From a virus: a DNA stretch of 64,000 bases. The DNA lies in IMG/VR virus record IMGVR_UViG_3300029922_000013, positions 62,001-126,000 of that record. The stretch is one strand, 5' to 3'. The first letter of the stretch is position 1. The number at the start of each line of letters is the position of its first letter. Below are positions 51,201 through 59,444 of the stretch, one piece after another. Under the pieces are notes generated by a model, which did no database searches, was not told the origin of the DNA, and saw only the letters and a program-made list of their open reading frames with translations. The position numbers and the translations under genes are program-made.

Positions 51201-54017
51201 AGTAATAGAAATCGATGTTCCGGCTATGACCGTTTCTTGAACCACTTCATTATCGGGCTGCTCATCATCTATGCCACCGTATGGGTTAAGAAAAGTGACT
51301 ATTTCGTCTGGTTCTCTGCCAGCAACGCTGATTTGAGACGTAAATGTTGTAAGGGAAGTATCAGGTGGATAGGCAACGGTATCAGATGTGATCTTGCTAT
51401 GGAAGAAAGCAGGCAAATAAGCACTTGCTGTGTCTTGATGAGCTATGATAGGATAGCTACTAGTGCTAGTTTGAGCTACGGTAAAGCCTAGTTGACCCCC
51501 AACATTATCGAAAGTAACTACGGTAACAGAACCGTCCGTATTAAGAGTGTTAGTTCCAATTAATAGGAACTGCTCTGCATAAACGCTGAAGTTCAAAGAA
51601 TCGGTTTGTAGCTGTAGATATGCCGCAATAGCATCCAAAGTCAGGGTGCCTGCAGGAACATTGAATTTTTGAGGTACATAGGACGTTCTAACTATTACAA
51701 AACCAGCCTTGTACAAAACGTTAGTTTGAGGGACCACAGCTGCTGCTTCGGCAGCAGTAACTAGAACGGTCAGAGTATCATTAGTTAGTGTGGTAGTAGA
51801 GATAGAATGAACTCTACCTTCCAATCTATTGGGGGCGTCCAACTCCAAGGACCAGACGATCAGGTAGTCTCCGGGATTTACATTTGAAAAAGAATTTGCT
51901 ATAGATGAGGTGTAACTAACTGTATGCGCACCCGTATTGGCAGTTACGGACAATAGTCCTCCAGGAGAAGCCCCAGAAGGAATAAATGTTACGGGTTCAT
52001 CTATAGAAAGCCAGATATATCCTTCGGAAGCAAGGGTCACTGAAGAGCCTGCAAAAGAAGAGCTTTCTATGGTACCCTTAGTATTGGTGCTCCCAGCAAC
52101 GAGATTGTCACCGGCAACCAAAGGGGTGGCTAATTGTATTTGTGCAGTATTTCTGTCAAGTGTATAATCTGCTGCTGCGCCGTGAGAAGACAGGGCTTGG
52201 GAACCACCGAACATGCTTTTGGTAACTAAAGTAGAACCGGAACCTATAGTAACTTGGGCTCTATTATTCTTGCCGAGATTGCTCGACAATTCGATTTCTG
52301 TGCCTACTACGGTAGCCGTTACGCCTGTAATTTTGTTATTGAAAACTTCTGCCCACGAAGCCAACGAATTGGATGGGCTCACCGTGGTGTATAAACCAGT
52401 AGCGATAAAATCGGTATCCAAAATAGTGTAGGTGATCGGTGCAGTTCCGTCCACTGAAACAATCAGGGTATCGCCATTGGCGATGGAATTAGACCACAAC
52501 CCTTGTGGCTGAGAAAACACAGAGGCCGTATTCCCATCTTCGCTAAGAAGTGTGCTATTTTTGTAAAGTCTTAGTGTCTCATTCAATGTTGTAGGAAATC
52601 CTAAGAAATTATTCGCGTCTGTGAGGGTAGAGGGATCTGGAGTTGCGATTTGAATTTCTTCATTTGATTCTGCTATCGCTCTTATGACTACATAGGCTCC
52701 ACTTCCAGCAGTAGTAGCTTCGTAATTCAAATTAAAATCAGCATTTATAGAGGCACAAATTTCGTATGCCGTAGCAGCACCAGGAGCCTGGAAGTCACTG
52801 GTCAAAAATGTATGTTGAGTGGTGACTCCACCAACTGTTACCGCTAGAACATATCCCCCTAGAACGGCAAATGGACTTGCATCTGTTGATTGCAAAAAAG
52901 CTTTTGCAACTGGGGCTTGGGTACCGCCTGTAGCCAATTGAAAGTAATCCTCTCCTCCAATAGCGGAATCTATGATGTGCTCGATAGCTACACCTGCCGT
53001 CTTAGCTTCATAAGGAAGACTAGATCCCGTATTAATGAATACCGTAGAAGATCCATCTGCATTTGTAATCAGGGAATCTGATGCAATTGTAGCGGATTCT
53101 TCTGTAGAACTAGCGCCTATAAGCGAATTTTTAATTGCAGTAGCCGTACCGAGTCCAATTGATGATAAAACTAGTTTAATTTGAGTTCTGAGCTGATCGG
53201 CTGTTTCTGGATCTTTTCCGCCGCTAGTCGCAAGTGAATTTGTAACTACGGCGCCGTTAAATGGGGCACTTGAAAAAGTGCTAATAGCAGAAGGAGAGAC
53301 ATTCCCGTTGGCACCTGGAACGAGAGCTGTGATAGGCACGTTATTTACCGTGACTTCACCGTCTAATATTACGCCTTGCTGTGTAACTGAATACTGGGTA
53401 TCTGGCTGCAAACCATTTGAAGGAGCGATAACTACGGTGTTAACTCCAACAATCCGATTACCTCCCTGCGATAAAATAATGGATTCGTTTACATTATGAA
53501 ATTTTTGGGTAGGACTTGAAAGATTAAATTGAAAATAGTTACCAATCGGTACGATGGAGGTGTAAGGAAGTGGGCCTTCTGAGTCATTCGTTCCTCTACC
53601 AACATAAATACTGCCCGTTGCGGGAAAACCTACATTTGACCCTGCATAAACTATGACAGATCCTTGGTTAACAGCAGCTGCGCCAGGGTAAACTGAGGTT
53701 GAAACTTTTAGGAAGGAAGAGTCCGTAACATTTACGAACCCAGTGGCCGGTTGTTCAATGGTGGGAGTTATACCAAACTCAGCTGCTATGGCTTGAAGCG
53801 AATTTCCCGTGGCATAATCAATACTTGCATTCAATATGGTCTGAAAAACGTCACCGCTTGAACGACTAACAGCAAGAGCCACGGTTTCCAATAGTGAAAG
53901 GGAGGCGGACCCAACTGATACGGAAGGGATTCCGGTCTTACTAGCGAATGTTGCCAGCATTGCTCCCAAAATTGCATCGTATGACTGTGGCTGTGGGAGA
54001 GTAGGTGTCGTTGCCAT
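48294..54017 (-). CDS. Giant baseplate J-like protein (1907 aa)
   Basis: Wedge protein linking the baseplate hub to the periphery (P2 gpJ, T4 gp6 class). Seen: J-family N-terminal block (TGNSLQAIAAEFGITPT near 72, GGKDPETADQLRTQIK near 264) and a C-terminal block with FVREPLALVVNLALEVRLQ near 1800 and the final strands. Between them lie some 1300 residues of beta modules of the type GDTLIVSVDGTAPITYTI with INxxF helices, absent from standard J proteins (300-660 residues). These may form a decorated, enlarged baseplate or carry fibre docking sites. GAGG precedes ATG 54017. Confidence 0.85.
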   Translation of the reverse strand: MATTPTLPQPQSYDAILGAMLATFASKTGIPSVSVGSASLSLLETVALAVSRSSGDVFQTILNASIDYATGNSLQAIAAEFGITPTIEQPATGFVNVTDSSFLKVSTSVYPGAAAVNQGSVIVYAGSNVGFPATGSIYVGRGTNDSEGPLPYTSIVPIGNYFQFNLSSPTQKFHNVNESIILSQGGNRIVGVNTVVIAPSNGLQPDTQYSVTQQGVILDGEVTVNNVPITALVPGANGNVSPSAISTFSSAPFNGAVVTNSLATSGGKDPETADQLRTQIKLVLSSIGLGTATAIKNSLIGASSTEESATIASDSLITNADGSSTVFINTGSSLPYEAKTAGVAIEHIIDSAIGGEDYFQLATGGTQAPVAKAFLQSTDASPFAVLGGYVLAVTVGGVTTQHTFLTSDFQAPGAATAYEICASINADFNLNYEATTAGSGAYVVIRAIAESNEEIQIATPDPSTLTDANNFLGFPTTLNETLRLYKNSTLLSEDGNTASVFSQPQGLWSNSIANGDTLIVSVDGTAPITYTILDTDFIATGLYTTVSPSNSLASWAEVFNNKITGVTATVVGTEIELSSNLGKNNRAQVTIGSGSTLVTKSMFGGSQALSSHGAAADYTLDRNTAQIQLATPLVAGDNLVAGSTNTKGTIESSSFAGSSVTLASEGYIWLSIDEPVTFIPSGASPGGLLSVTANTGAHTVSYTSSIANSFSNVNPGDYLIVWSLELDAPNRLEGRVHSISTTTLTNDTLTVLVTAAEAAAVVPQTNVLYKAGFVIVRTSYVPQKFNVPAGTLTLDAIAAYLQLQTDSLNFSVYAEQFLLIGTNTLNTDGSVTVVTFDNVGGQLGFTVAQTSTSSYPIIAHQDTASAYLPAFFHSKITSDTVAYPPDTSLTTFTSQISVAGREPDEIVTFLNPYGGIDDEQPDNEVVQETVIAGTSISITYDPDVRRLRTNDRYFLSNPLSFGNNDSLVAIIDNNPVNNTFQVPLYRRALTNTSYAVNSHNFNAYDKDYAPTGNFATSFGPNFVFNNYRVLMQAKKTLSSTTQQSSILYRSVPWGTTGQEIIVSYIFNGAASSITNSVTITNTVNITITVPPATTATAVAAYVTTNLPTYITATVVDDGSGGTPGAGIITANASAQLLDGMNWLLYSNLINNTTVVDGTTSTGSNILTDISPTNGIRPGAAVSGAGISGGTTVVSVNGPAVTISPAATGNNTQTTLTFVNTGSPQFVLKNPLSLPTDVGYAFNNGETIMFSPTTIDQVYQFVNVLPVSGITTTSLINTANRDSELEISSDTFGSGGYVDVVGGAANGYTFPVINGALNIDNTYAAISASIIPSGYVLSDQWFRLQATYTQQKDTLFGNNTDVTILPNTPSAGFSQISLSGINSTQRYFGQPRVISGLTGLTFRVENQGNLVCFSYVGSTSSPQFLTVPVNFNSTNGDIFNVALVPGTNDSKYTILLGSTVFSGLSIGELVTIDMPSSAPNSGTFIVTGVSSNILQVTNPNAVATGAEMVTAGVTFQASTGVMEGDTVVVAGPFSGPNQGSYRVIRTFNDSFWIQNADALEEEVVLSSGSLTFYEYEDTVVGDDLVISGTAFDGQQYTFTVTTASATEGATYTNNSQTFVVTNTIAGANTLVTAGTGTPTNTGTLTKTSGTGDATITFTAFTSSIGTSNAGTYPVTQLIDENNIIVKGVLTAASTVNLTGLLSSFYIEEGVPYSGYKHTYLVAPQPGSPALNEILFDTVAQYEKINQAAGVVVTSLDKLNFPTTVSQGLDGYKYNTGLIQEANRILYGDPTDPLTFPGVVAAGTDVFVREPLALVVNLALEVRLQTGAPFSSISQQVRNNVAALISSNPVGQSIAISNIIAVCTTIPGVISVAISSPLYNENNDLIVVQPSEQTFILDPSQNISVSLIT

Positions 54018-54035
54018 TTAGATATCCTCTTATTT

Positions 54036-54051
54036 ACCTTTATATATCATT
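54036..54051 (-). promoter_or_regulatory. Late-type promoter box TGATATATA
   Basis: Minus strand AATGATATATAAAGG about 20-35 bp before ATG 54017, nearly identical to the copy at 32.75 kb. It drives the J-like genes. Confidence 0.5.
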
Positions 54052-54054
54052 ACT

Positions 54055-56703
54055 TTAAGCAGCCAACTGGAATGAAACCGGAAGAGTTCCTTGCATATTT
54101 GGCAATGAAACTCCTAACGATATCGTTAGGTTAGGTGGATTAGCTTGAATTTGCAAAGAAGTAACGCTCGCGAACCTCGGATCTTGAGTAACCTGACTAT
54201 TTATTTGCTTAAATAATTCTTGAACATTAAGATCGCTGATGGAAGTTCCTGGTTGCACGCCAAGACCATACTCTGGGTGTATTAGAAAAGAATTCAGAGT
54301 AGTTGTAAATAAAATTCTTAATGCTTGGATAAGATTAGTCAACCCATAACTAATTAAAAAATCACCGTAGCTATTCAATGCCAAATCGCCGTCGTCTGTA
54401 AGTAGCAGATCGGTTCCCGACAATCCTGTCAAAGGGTCGGAAGCGGCAACAGAAGGTGGTAAAATATTCAATTGCCCAGGATAAGTCGGGGGGGCCAAAT
54501 CCGATGGAATGAAAATCTTTTGCTGAGAATTGGTTGTATTAGGAAGATAGGCTTGTACATAAGCCCCATCAGCAGTTACAAAAATACCTAGATTAGGTTC
54601 TCCGTTTAATGTTAACAAATAGCCATTGCCATTGGGTAGAGGGGTAATGTTCGTAATATTTCTAGCAACCTGAATCTGAGTAGAACTTTTTAAAATAACA
54701 GTTTGCCCCAAATATAGGTTTGCGTTACTGGAAACTATTACCTGTCTACCTATAGCATTGCTGAGCAATGTCAACTGAAAGCCATTTTCATCTATATACG
54801 GTTCTTCTAGATTATTCAAAGTCGCAATCTCTAACCATCTAGTCGCATCTCCCAAATAACGGGCCGCTATTTGTTCAATATTTGCATTATAGGGGACTGG
54901 AACTATTACCTTAGATGTTGGAATATTGAAAGTTATATTGGATTGATTAGCTAATCCTGCAATAAACTCTAAAGAATTTTGCAATGCCACATCAGTTACT
55001 TGAGTAGTGGCCGTTAAAAAATTTATCCCCTGAATAGCTTCATAAAGAACATCAAGAATTAAATACTGATTGATTGTCATGGGCTGAATCAATGTAGGTG
55101 GAGGGGTTAGTCCATATGTGCTGTTGTACAGAGCGTTGCCAGCTCCATAGTAGTCGCTCAACTGAACCGTTAATGTCAACAGAACGTTGGCGTTATTTTT
55201 AAGTTGAGTAACAGTCAATGACGTATTAGATAAAATCTGATTTAATTTCTTCTGTTGTGCTGCGTTTAAAGCTAACTCATTAACGGGAACTTGATCGAAT
55301 AAATCAACATTTGAGTTGGGATTATTAGTAACTGAAGTAGCATTGCTAACTTGCTGAGCATTAGCTGCTGTTGGTCCGAGCGCACCACCCGAAACGGCGG
55401 TGGTAGAAAGTCCATTATTTCTGTTTGAGCCTGACTTAATAGCTATTGCAGCGGCAGCACCAGCAGCAGTAGTGACGGCTCCTAGAATCGTTGCAGCATT
55501 TTGAGCAGTGTAGGCTTGGGTAGCAGAAGCAAAATCTTGCTGAATACTAGACGGCAGATCAGAAGCGGTGGCTATTACACCCAGCGCATCTTTTACAAAG
55601 AGAGCTGTTTGTCTTAATACATTGAAAACGCCGTCTACGTCTGATCTAACAGCTCCGATAACCGCTATAGCAGAACTACAAATCAGCCTAGCTTCCATGA
55701 TACTGGCCAGAACTCTTTGTAAGATACCTGGAGTCACGGTGTACGCTTGAGCTGGAGAAGGTTTTTGCGGAACTTCGTTTAGATTTATTCTTCTCCAAGC
55801 CTTGAACTGCATTTGATAAGTAATTTCCATAGGTCTGTTCACGGACTGTTGCCACGTAAACTGCATTGGAGTTACTACGAAGGATTGGTTTTGCTTAGGG
55901 ATATCAAAAACTAAACGCCAACCATAGTTTTTAGGATCTTTCTTTGCTTCTGCATATTGTTCCAAAAATTGCTGGAGATACATGGCTTGATAATAGCCAG
56001 TGCTGCTTCCGCCAAACTGAGATCCCAAATCGGTTGGGCTAATCGTGGATGGTTTACTAACTGGATAGTTATTCGTAAAACTATTCACAGTAGTAACAAC
56101 TTGACTAATCAATCCTGATGCAGCCTGAATCGTTCCACCTAGTACAGATTGCAGAATCCCTGCGCTACCAGGAGCTTTGGATACGCTTTCTCTGTAGGGC
56201 CACACACCCATAGTTCCAGAAGCGCTAATCATCTTAAATTTGATGCCATTATGCTCTTCTACCACTCCTCTTAGGGTGGCGGAAGTGTTTATCGCAAATT
56301 GATCAACAATACTCATCTGTTGTGGAGTTATGGGTAAATTAAATACCCAATTATAGCCTAGTGGCTCGAAAATTAACGTGGGAGTTCCTTGCCCAACTGG
56401 GGTGACTATTTTAACGGTACTATTTGTACTAAAGTTACCCACCAGCCTATTACCTTGGCTAGTATCGATCACCAATAGTCTGTAGGGGTAAAGCTGATTC
56501 CATCTGTTTGGATCTATGTCAACATAAGTATAAAATGGACTATTGACCGGAAATCCACCCGCTGCACTCCAAGGTACTGGGTTAGGACTTTTAACAGTTT
56601 GTAAACCGGAAATGATCTGTGCTCCGTTTTTAGCAGCATTAGATAAGCTGTCTACAACGTCTCCATACCCCAAATTTCCAGTGCCATTGTCAAAAATTCC
56701 CAT
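54055..56703 (-). CDS. Baseplate fusion: XkdP-like, LysM-like and gp25-like domains
   Basis: 882 residues. Seen in order: an N-terminal XkdP-like region (ITPQQMSIVDQFAINT near 120, EITYQMQFKAWRRI near 310), helical linkers and an Ala/Thr-rich region (350-500), a LysM/gp53-like module (NIEQIAARYLGDATRWLEIA near 645), and a C-terminal gp25/W-type wedge domain (GLTNLIQALRILFTTTLNSF then HPEYGLGVQPG near 820). gp25 joins sheath to baseplate; LysM-like gp53 clamps wedges. ATG 56703 has GAGGG 5-6 nt upstream. Longer frames reaching 56832 would run into the divergent plus-strand gene and are rejected. Confidence 0.8.
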   Translation of the reverse strand: MGIFDNGTGNLGYGDVVDSLSNAAKNGAQIISGLQTVKSPNPVPWSAAGGFPVNSPFYTYVDIDPNRWNQLYPYRLLVIDTSQGNRLVGNFSTNSTVKIVTPVGQGTPTLIFEPLGYNWVFNLPITPQQMSIVDQFAINTSATLRGVVEEHNGIKFKMISASGTMGVWPYRESVSKAPGSAGILQSVLGGTIQAASGLISQVVTTVNSFTNNYPVSKPSTISPTDLGSQFGGSSTGYYQAMYLQQFLEQYAEAKKDPKNYGWRLVFDIPKQNQSFVVTPMQFTWQQSVNRPMEITYQMQFKAWRRINLNEVPQKPSPAQAYTVTPGILQRVLASIMEARLICSSAIAVIGAVRSDVDGVFNVLRQTALFVKDALGVIATASDLPSSIQQDFASATQAYTAQNAATILGAVTTAAGAAAAIAIKSGSNRNNGLSTTAVSGGALGPTAANAQQVSNATSVTNNPNSNVDLFDQVPVNELALNAAQQKKLNQILSNTSLTVTQLKNNANVLLTLTVQLSDYYGAGNALYNSTYGLTPPPTLIQPMTINQYLILDVLYEAIQGINFLTATTQVTDVALQNSLEFIAGLANQSNITFNIPTSKVIVPVPYNANIEQIAARYLGDATRWLEIATLNNLEEPYIDENGFQLTLLSNAIGRQVIVSSNANLYLGQTVILKSSTQIQVARNITNITPLPNGNGYLLTLNGEPNLGIFVTADGAYVQAYLPNTTNSQQKIFIPSDLAPPTYPGQLNILPPSVAASDPLTGLSGTDLLLTDDGDLALNSYGDFLISYGLTNLIQALRILFTTTLNSFLIHPEYGLGVQPGTSISDLNVQELFKQINSQVTQDPRFASVTSLQIQANPPNLTISLGVSLPNMQGTLPVSFQLAA

Positions 56704-56718
56704 TAAAACCCTCATAGC

Positions 56719-56756
56719 TAAAGATTGCAGTTTAGGGATTATGATATAAATATAGG
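56719..56756. promoter_or_regulatory. Divergent late-type promoter region
   Basis: Plus strand TGATATAAATATAGG (56742-56756) ends four bases before ATG 56761. On the minus strand an AT-rich TTATATCATAAT stretch and AATCTTTA (56726-56719) precede ATG 56703. One box may serve both directions. TATAAATA is identical to the T4 late promoter core. Confidence 0.45.
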
Positions 56757-56760
56757 TAAT

Positions 56761-57330
56761 ATGACTAATTTTCTTACCGTAGTGTTTGTTTTTATTGGAT
56801 TTTTTTGTGGAGCGCACTTGCTCTCCCATCAAAATCGACCTAAAAAAGCTCCAGAATACGTAGGGGTCGCTCCAGCCGCTAAACCATACTATGATGAGTA
56901 TAAAAGGCTAGCCAAAAATGAGGGCATAACTTTTAAACATGATATAACTATTGGATTTAAAAGGATTAATATGGGAGATGCGATAGGGCTAACCACTTAT
57001 GGAAGAAACTGGAGAGAAATAGACGTAGACAGTGACTATTGGGAAGATGCAACTGACGAGTCCAAAACCATGGTTCTGTACCACGAACTCACACATGCTT
57101 TTTGTGACAGAGGCCACGACTATGGGGACGGCGTGCCGTATCCAGTAAGCGAGGAAGCCAGGAGTGACCAAAAAAAGAAATGCCGGAAGGAAAGCTGCAT
57201 AACTCCTGGATATTATAAAGATGAGTGCCCTTTATCTCTTCTATATCCCGCTATTTTTGACGATTACTGTTTCTTAATTCATCGCGACGATTATTTAAAA
57301 GAAATGTTTCAAAGGTGTATCCCATACTAA
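56761..57330 (+). CDS. Membrane-anchored/exported zinc metallopeptidase-like protein
   Basis: 189 residues from ATG 56761. Seen: an N-terminal hydrophobic segment (residues 4-19), either signal peptide or anchor, and the zinc motif VLYHELTHAF (HELTH, near 103) followed by GHDYGDG; several cysteines follow that could form disulfides outside the cytoplasm (CRKESC, DECP). Likely acts in the periplasm or on the outside. The ATG 12 codons upstream (56725) is rejected because it would hide the hydrophobic N-terminus and overlap the promoter. Host envelope target is inferred, not shown. Confidence 0.72.
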   Translation: MTNFLTVVFVFIGFFCGAHLLSHQNRPKKAPEYVGVAPAAKPYYDEYKRLAKNEGITFKHDITIGFKRINMGDAIGLTTYGRNWREIDVDSDYWEDATDESKTMVLYHELTHAFCDRGHDYGDGVPYPVSEEARSDQKKKCRKESCITPGYYKDECPLSLLYPAIFDDYCFLIHRDDYLKEMFQRCIPY

Positions 57331-57331
57331 A

Positions 57332-57691
57332 ATGCTAACTACAGAACAAATTAAAAATATCACTTACGTTTACAATAAACTCATGGAAACCGAAGACAAA
57401 GGTTGGGATACTGTAGACGATCTATTGGAAATAATGGAGTGGCTAAGCGACGACCAGCTTTATAGAGAATGCGAGGTACTATATTCTTATCACAAAAGTA
57501 AAAATATGGGCTGTCCTCATATGCATAAGCCAAGCACTGCGTGTTTTGTAGAAAATATACTAGAAGCGGTCGAATCAATCCTGGAACTTTATGAAGAAAC
57601 TAACAATCTGCACACCAAAAATAGGTACATACTAGACTATTATGTAGTGCTTTGTCAAAATGGGTATATAGTAGAATCACTGAATCCGTAA
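57332..57691 (+). CDS. Hypothetical protein (119 aa)
   Basis: 119 residues, helical, acidic, with a Cys/His group near residue 57 (MGCPHMHKPSTACF). One base after the metallopeptidase stop, so co-transcribed. No family recognised. Its 3' end overlaps the convergent gene at 57677 by 15 bp. Confidence 0.65.
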   Translation: MLTTEQIKNITYVYNKLMETEDKGWDTVDDLLEIMEWLSDDQLYRECEVLYSYHKSKNMGCPHMHKPSTACFVENILEAVESILELYEETNNLHTKNRYILDYYVVLCQNGYIVESLNP

Positions 57692-57940
57692 CGAAAAAAC
57701 CCTAAAAGTAGACAAGCATTTTATCGCGTCTCTCTTTTGTTTATCAGTCCCATTGCTGATGGCGTACAGAATTTTATTCAATATACTATTGTAGTATTTG
57801 TTGACCTGACTTTCACTAAATGTAAAATTTCCATCCTTATTGTAAAAGTCATTCCCAAGCTGGATGACAAAAGAATTCCTTTCAATCTTAAGTACTTCTT
57901 CTACGGTAAACCCTTTAAATGGACTTTTTTGTTTTATCAT
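57677..57940 (-). CDS. Small baseplate-operon protein (87 aa)
   Basis: 87 residues, helical, unassigned. It starts 3 bp after the stop of the 179-residue gene, continuing the gapless minus-strand baseplate operon; this order favours it over the plus-strand frame opposite. Size and place would suit a small assembly chaperone, which is only a guess. Confidence 0.55.
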   Translation of the reverse strand: MIKQKSPFKGFTVEEVLKIERNSFVIQLGNDFYNKDGNFTFSESQVNKYYNSILNKILYAISNGTDKQKRDAIKCLSTFRVFSLRIQ

Positions 57941-57943
57941 AAA

Positions 57944-58483
57944 TTATTGTGCCGATATAGGTATTGGGATAGGGGTTAGTGCAGGTGGGGCCGCTAAACC
58001 AATACAAAGAAAGGTGAACGCAAGGGTAGCGTCTCTAATCGATGTAGCAAATTGAAGTGTTTTGTCGCTGGCAGTGGGAACGCTCACTAATCCAGCACTG
58101 AGCGCCGCTGTTGCAGCTGGGATTGTGATAATTGTGGCCGCAGCCGTAGGGAGTGTGTTGGAGTCCAAGCTTGCTGATCCTATCCATATAGGGTTCATTA
58201 CGGTGCCGGGAGTTATAATACTAGCGGTTACAGCAGTGGTCCAATTAGTGACAAAAATTGGTATCCAAGAATTGTCCGGTACTGGTAGCATGGCTAGCAT
58301 TAAGGGAATCATTACGGCATTATTAAATGTAAATATACCGGGACTTCCTGTGCTTCCTGCCTGTGTTTGATTCATGAATCCAGCTAAAGCTCCAACAAAA
58401 GCTGCGGCCCCCGATGCTGGATCAGTTGTTGGGCTTAAAGCTAGTAGTTGACTTTTAAAGTCAGCAGCAGTGGATAACGTCAT
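57944..58483 (-). CDS. Hypothetical structural protein (179 aa)
   Basis: 179 residues, Ala/Thr/Pro-rich with hydrophobic helices (residues 55-70, 120-135) but few charges. Overlaps the spike gene stop (ATGA). It lies between spike and wedge genes, so probably a baseplate or tail component; no family recognised. Confidence 0.65.
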   Translation of the reverse strand: MTLSTAADFKSQLLALSPTTDPASGAAAFVGALAGFMNQTQAGSTGSPGIFTFNNAVMIPLMLAMLPVPDNSWIPIFVTNWTTAVTASIITPGTVMNPIWIGSASLDSNTLPTAAATIITIPAATAALSAGLVSVPTASDKTLQFATSIRDATLAFTFLCIGLAAPPALTPIPIPISAQ

Positions 58484-59442
58484 TCAGTAAATACCTTTGT
58501 ACTCAATGTATTAGGAGGCATAGGAACTATAGGAGGAGAGCTGGGTCCTAAAACTGTGGCATGTGTATGTGTATTAAAATAGGCCATAAAAGAAGTACCC
58601 TTAATCACAGACTCTACCGCGTTAGCACCTAAATCTATTAGAGTCCCGTCTATCACAGTATTGCCGCTGGAAGTGATGCTAGTGTTTCCGGTAGTTGTAA
58701 TCGTAGTATTGCCTTGTGCAGTGATATTGATATTGCCTTGTACGGTAAGTGTCCAATCCCCAGCAGAAGTTACATTGACTTCTTGATTGGTATTGTCCAG
58801 CTTAAACATAATTGCATTATTGGTAATTGTGAAGGTCCCGTCTACATCTATGGCCAGGACGGTGGTTCCATGAGAATCGTCTATTACCTTGCCGTCATTA
58901 TCGGTAGCGCTATTCCACGTAAGGGCCGTAGAACCATCGCTATTGACTACTATATTGACACCGTTATATTCACCCTCAAGATGAGGATCGGTATCTTTTA
59001 ATGTAGTATCCCTGTCAGGATGTGGATAGCCACCCAGAATAACAGCTTTGTTAGTAAAACCATCCAAACAAAGGATAAGAACTATAGCGCCGTTCTGATC
59101 TGATGTATTTGCTTCACCATTTTTATTATTGTCTTGGATCTGATAACGCAAATTCTTTTCAAAAAAATCAGCTACAGAACCCAGTCCATCTGATGAAAGA
59201 CAGTTTCTGTAGATAATATTGGTGCAGCTAATATTTTCATTTTGTTCAAAAACTTGTACATCATATTCGGTTGACAAACGAGAGAAATTATTGGGATCAC
59301 CCACTGCGTAAGACTTCAGGACCACACCCATTCTCATTTGTGTATTTTTATAGGATTTATTAAAAGCAGCCGTTTCGGACTCTACATCTAGTCCCAAAAC
59401 TCCAAACGGCAAAACTGTTCCATTTTCAAGATGATTGCTCAT
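58480..59442 (-). CDS. Baseplate spike protein (gpV/gp5-like)
   Basis: 320 residues. Seen: an OB-like domain (AIVLILCLDGFTNKAVILGG near 115, ending in HPDRD), followed by a run of alternating short strands (VNVTSAGDWTLTVQGNINI, then TTITTTGNTSITSSGN) that is the hallmark of the triangular beta-helix spike, and a C-terminal THTHATVLGPSSPP, the His-rich end often capping gpV-type spikes. A trimer that pierces the outer membrane at infection. No lysozyme domain as in T4 gp5. Confidence 0.85.
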   Translation of the reverse strand: MSNHLENGTVLPFGVLGLDVESETAAFNKSYKNTQMRMGVVLKSYAVGDPNNFSRLSTEYDVQVFEQNENISCTNIIYRNCLSSDGLGSVADFFEKNLRYQIQDNNKNGEANTSDQNGAIVLILCLDGFTNKAVILGGYPHPDRDTTLKDTDPHLEGEYNGVNIVVNSDGSTALTWNSATDNDGKVIDDSHGTTVLAIDVDGTFTITNNAIMFKLDNTNQEVNVTSAGDWTLTVQGNINITAQGNTTITTTGNTSITSSGNTVIDGTLIDLGANAVESVIKGTSFMAYFNTHTHATVLGPSSPPIVPMPPNTLSTKVFTE

Positions 59443-59444
59443 TT

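Noticed and set aside
56704-56832. N-terminal extension of the 882-residue baseplate protein
   Set aside because: It would run through the divergent promoter and into the opposite gene, and encodes an unlikely basic/hydrophobic leader; ATG 56703 has a good ribosome site.
57737-57979. 80-codon plus-strand frame
   Set aside because: Overlaps the minus-strand 87-residue gene, which continues the gapless baseplate operon; no ribosome site on the plus strand.
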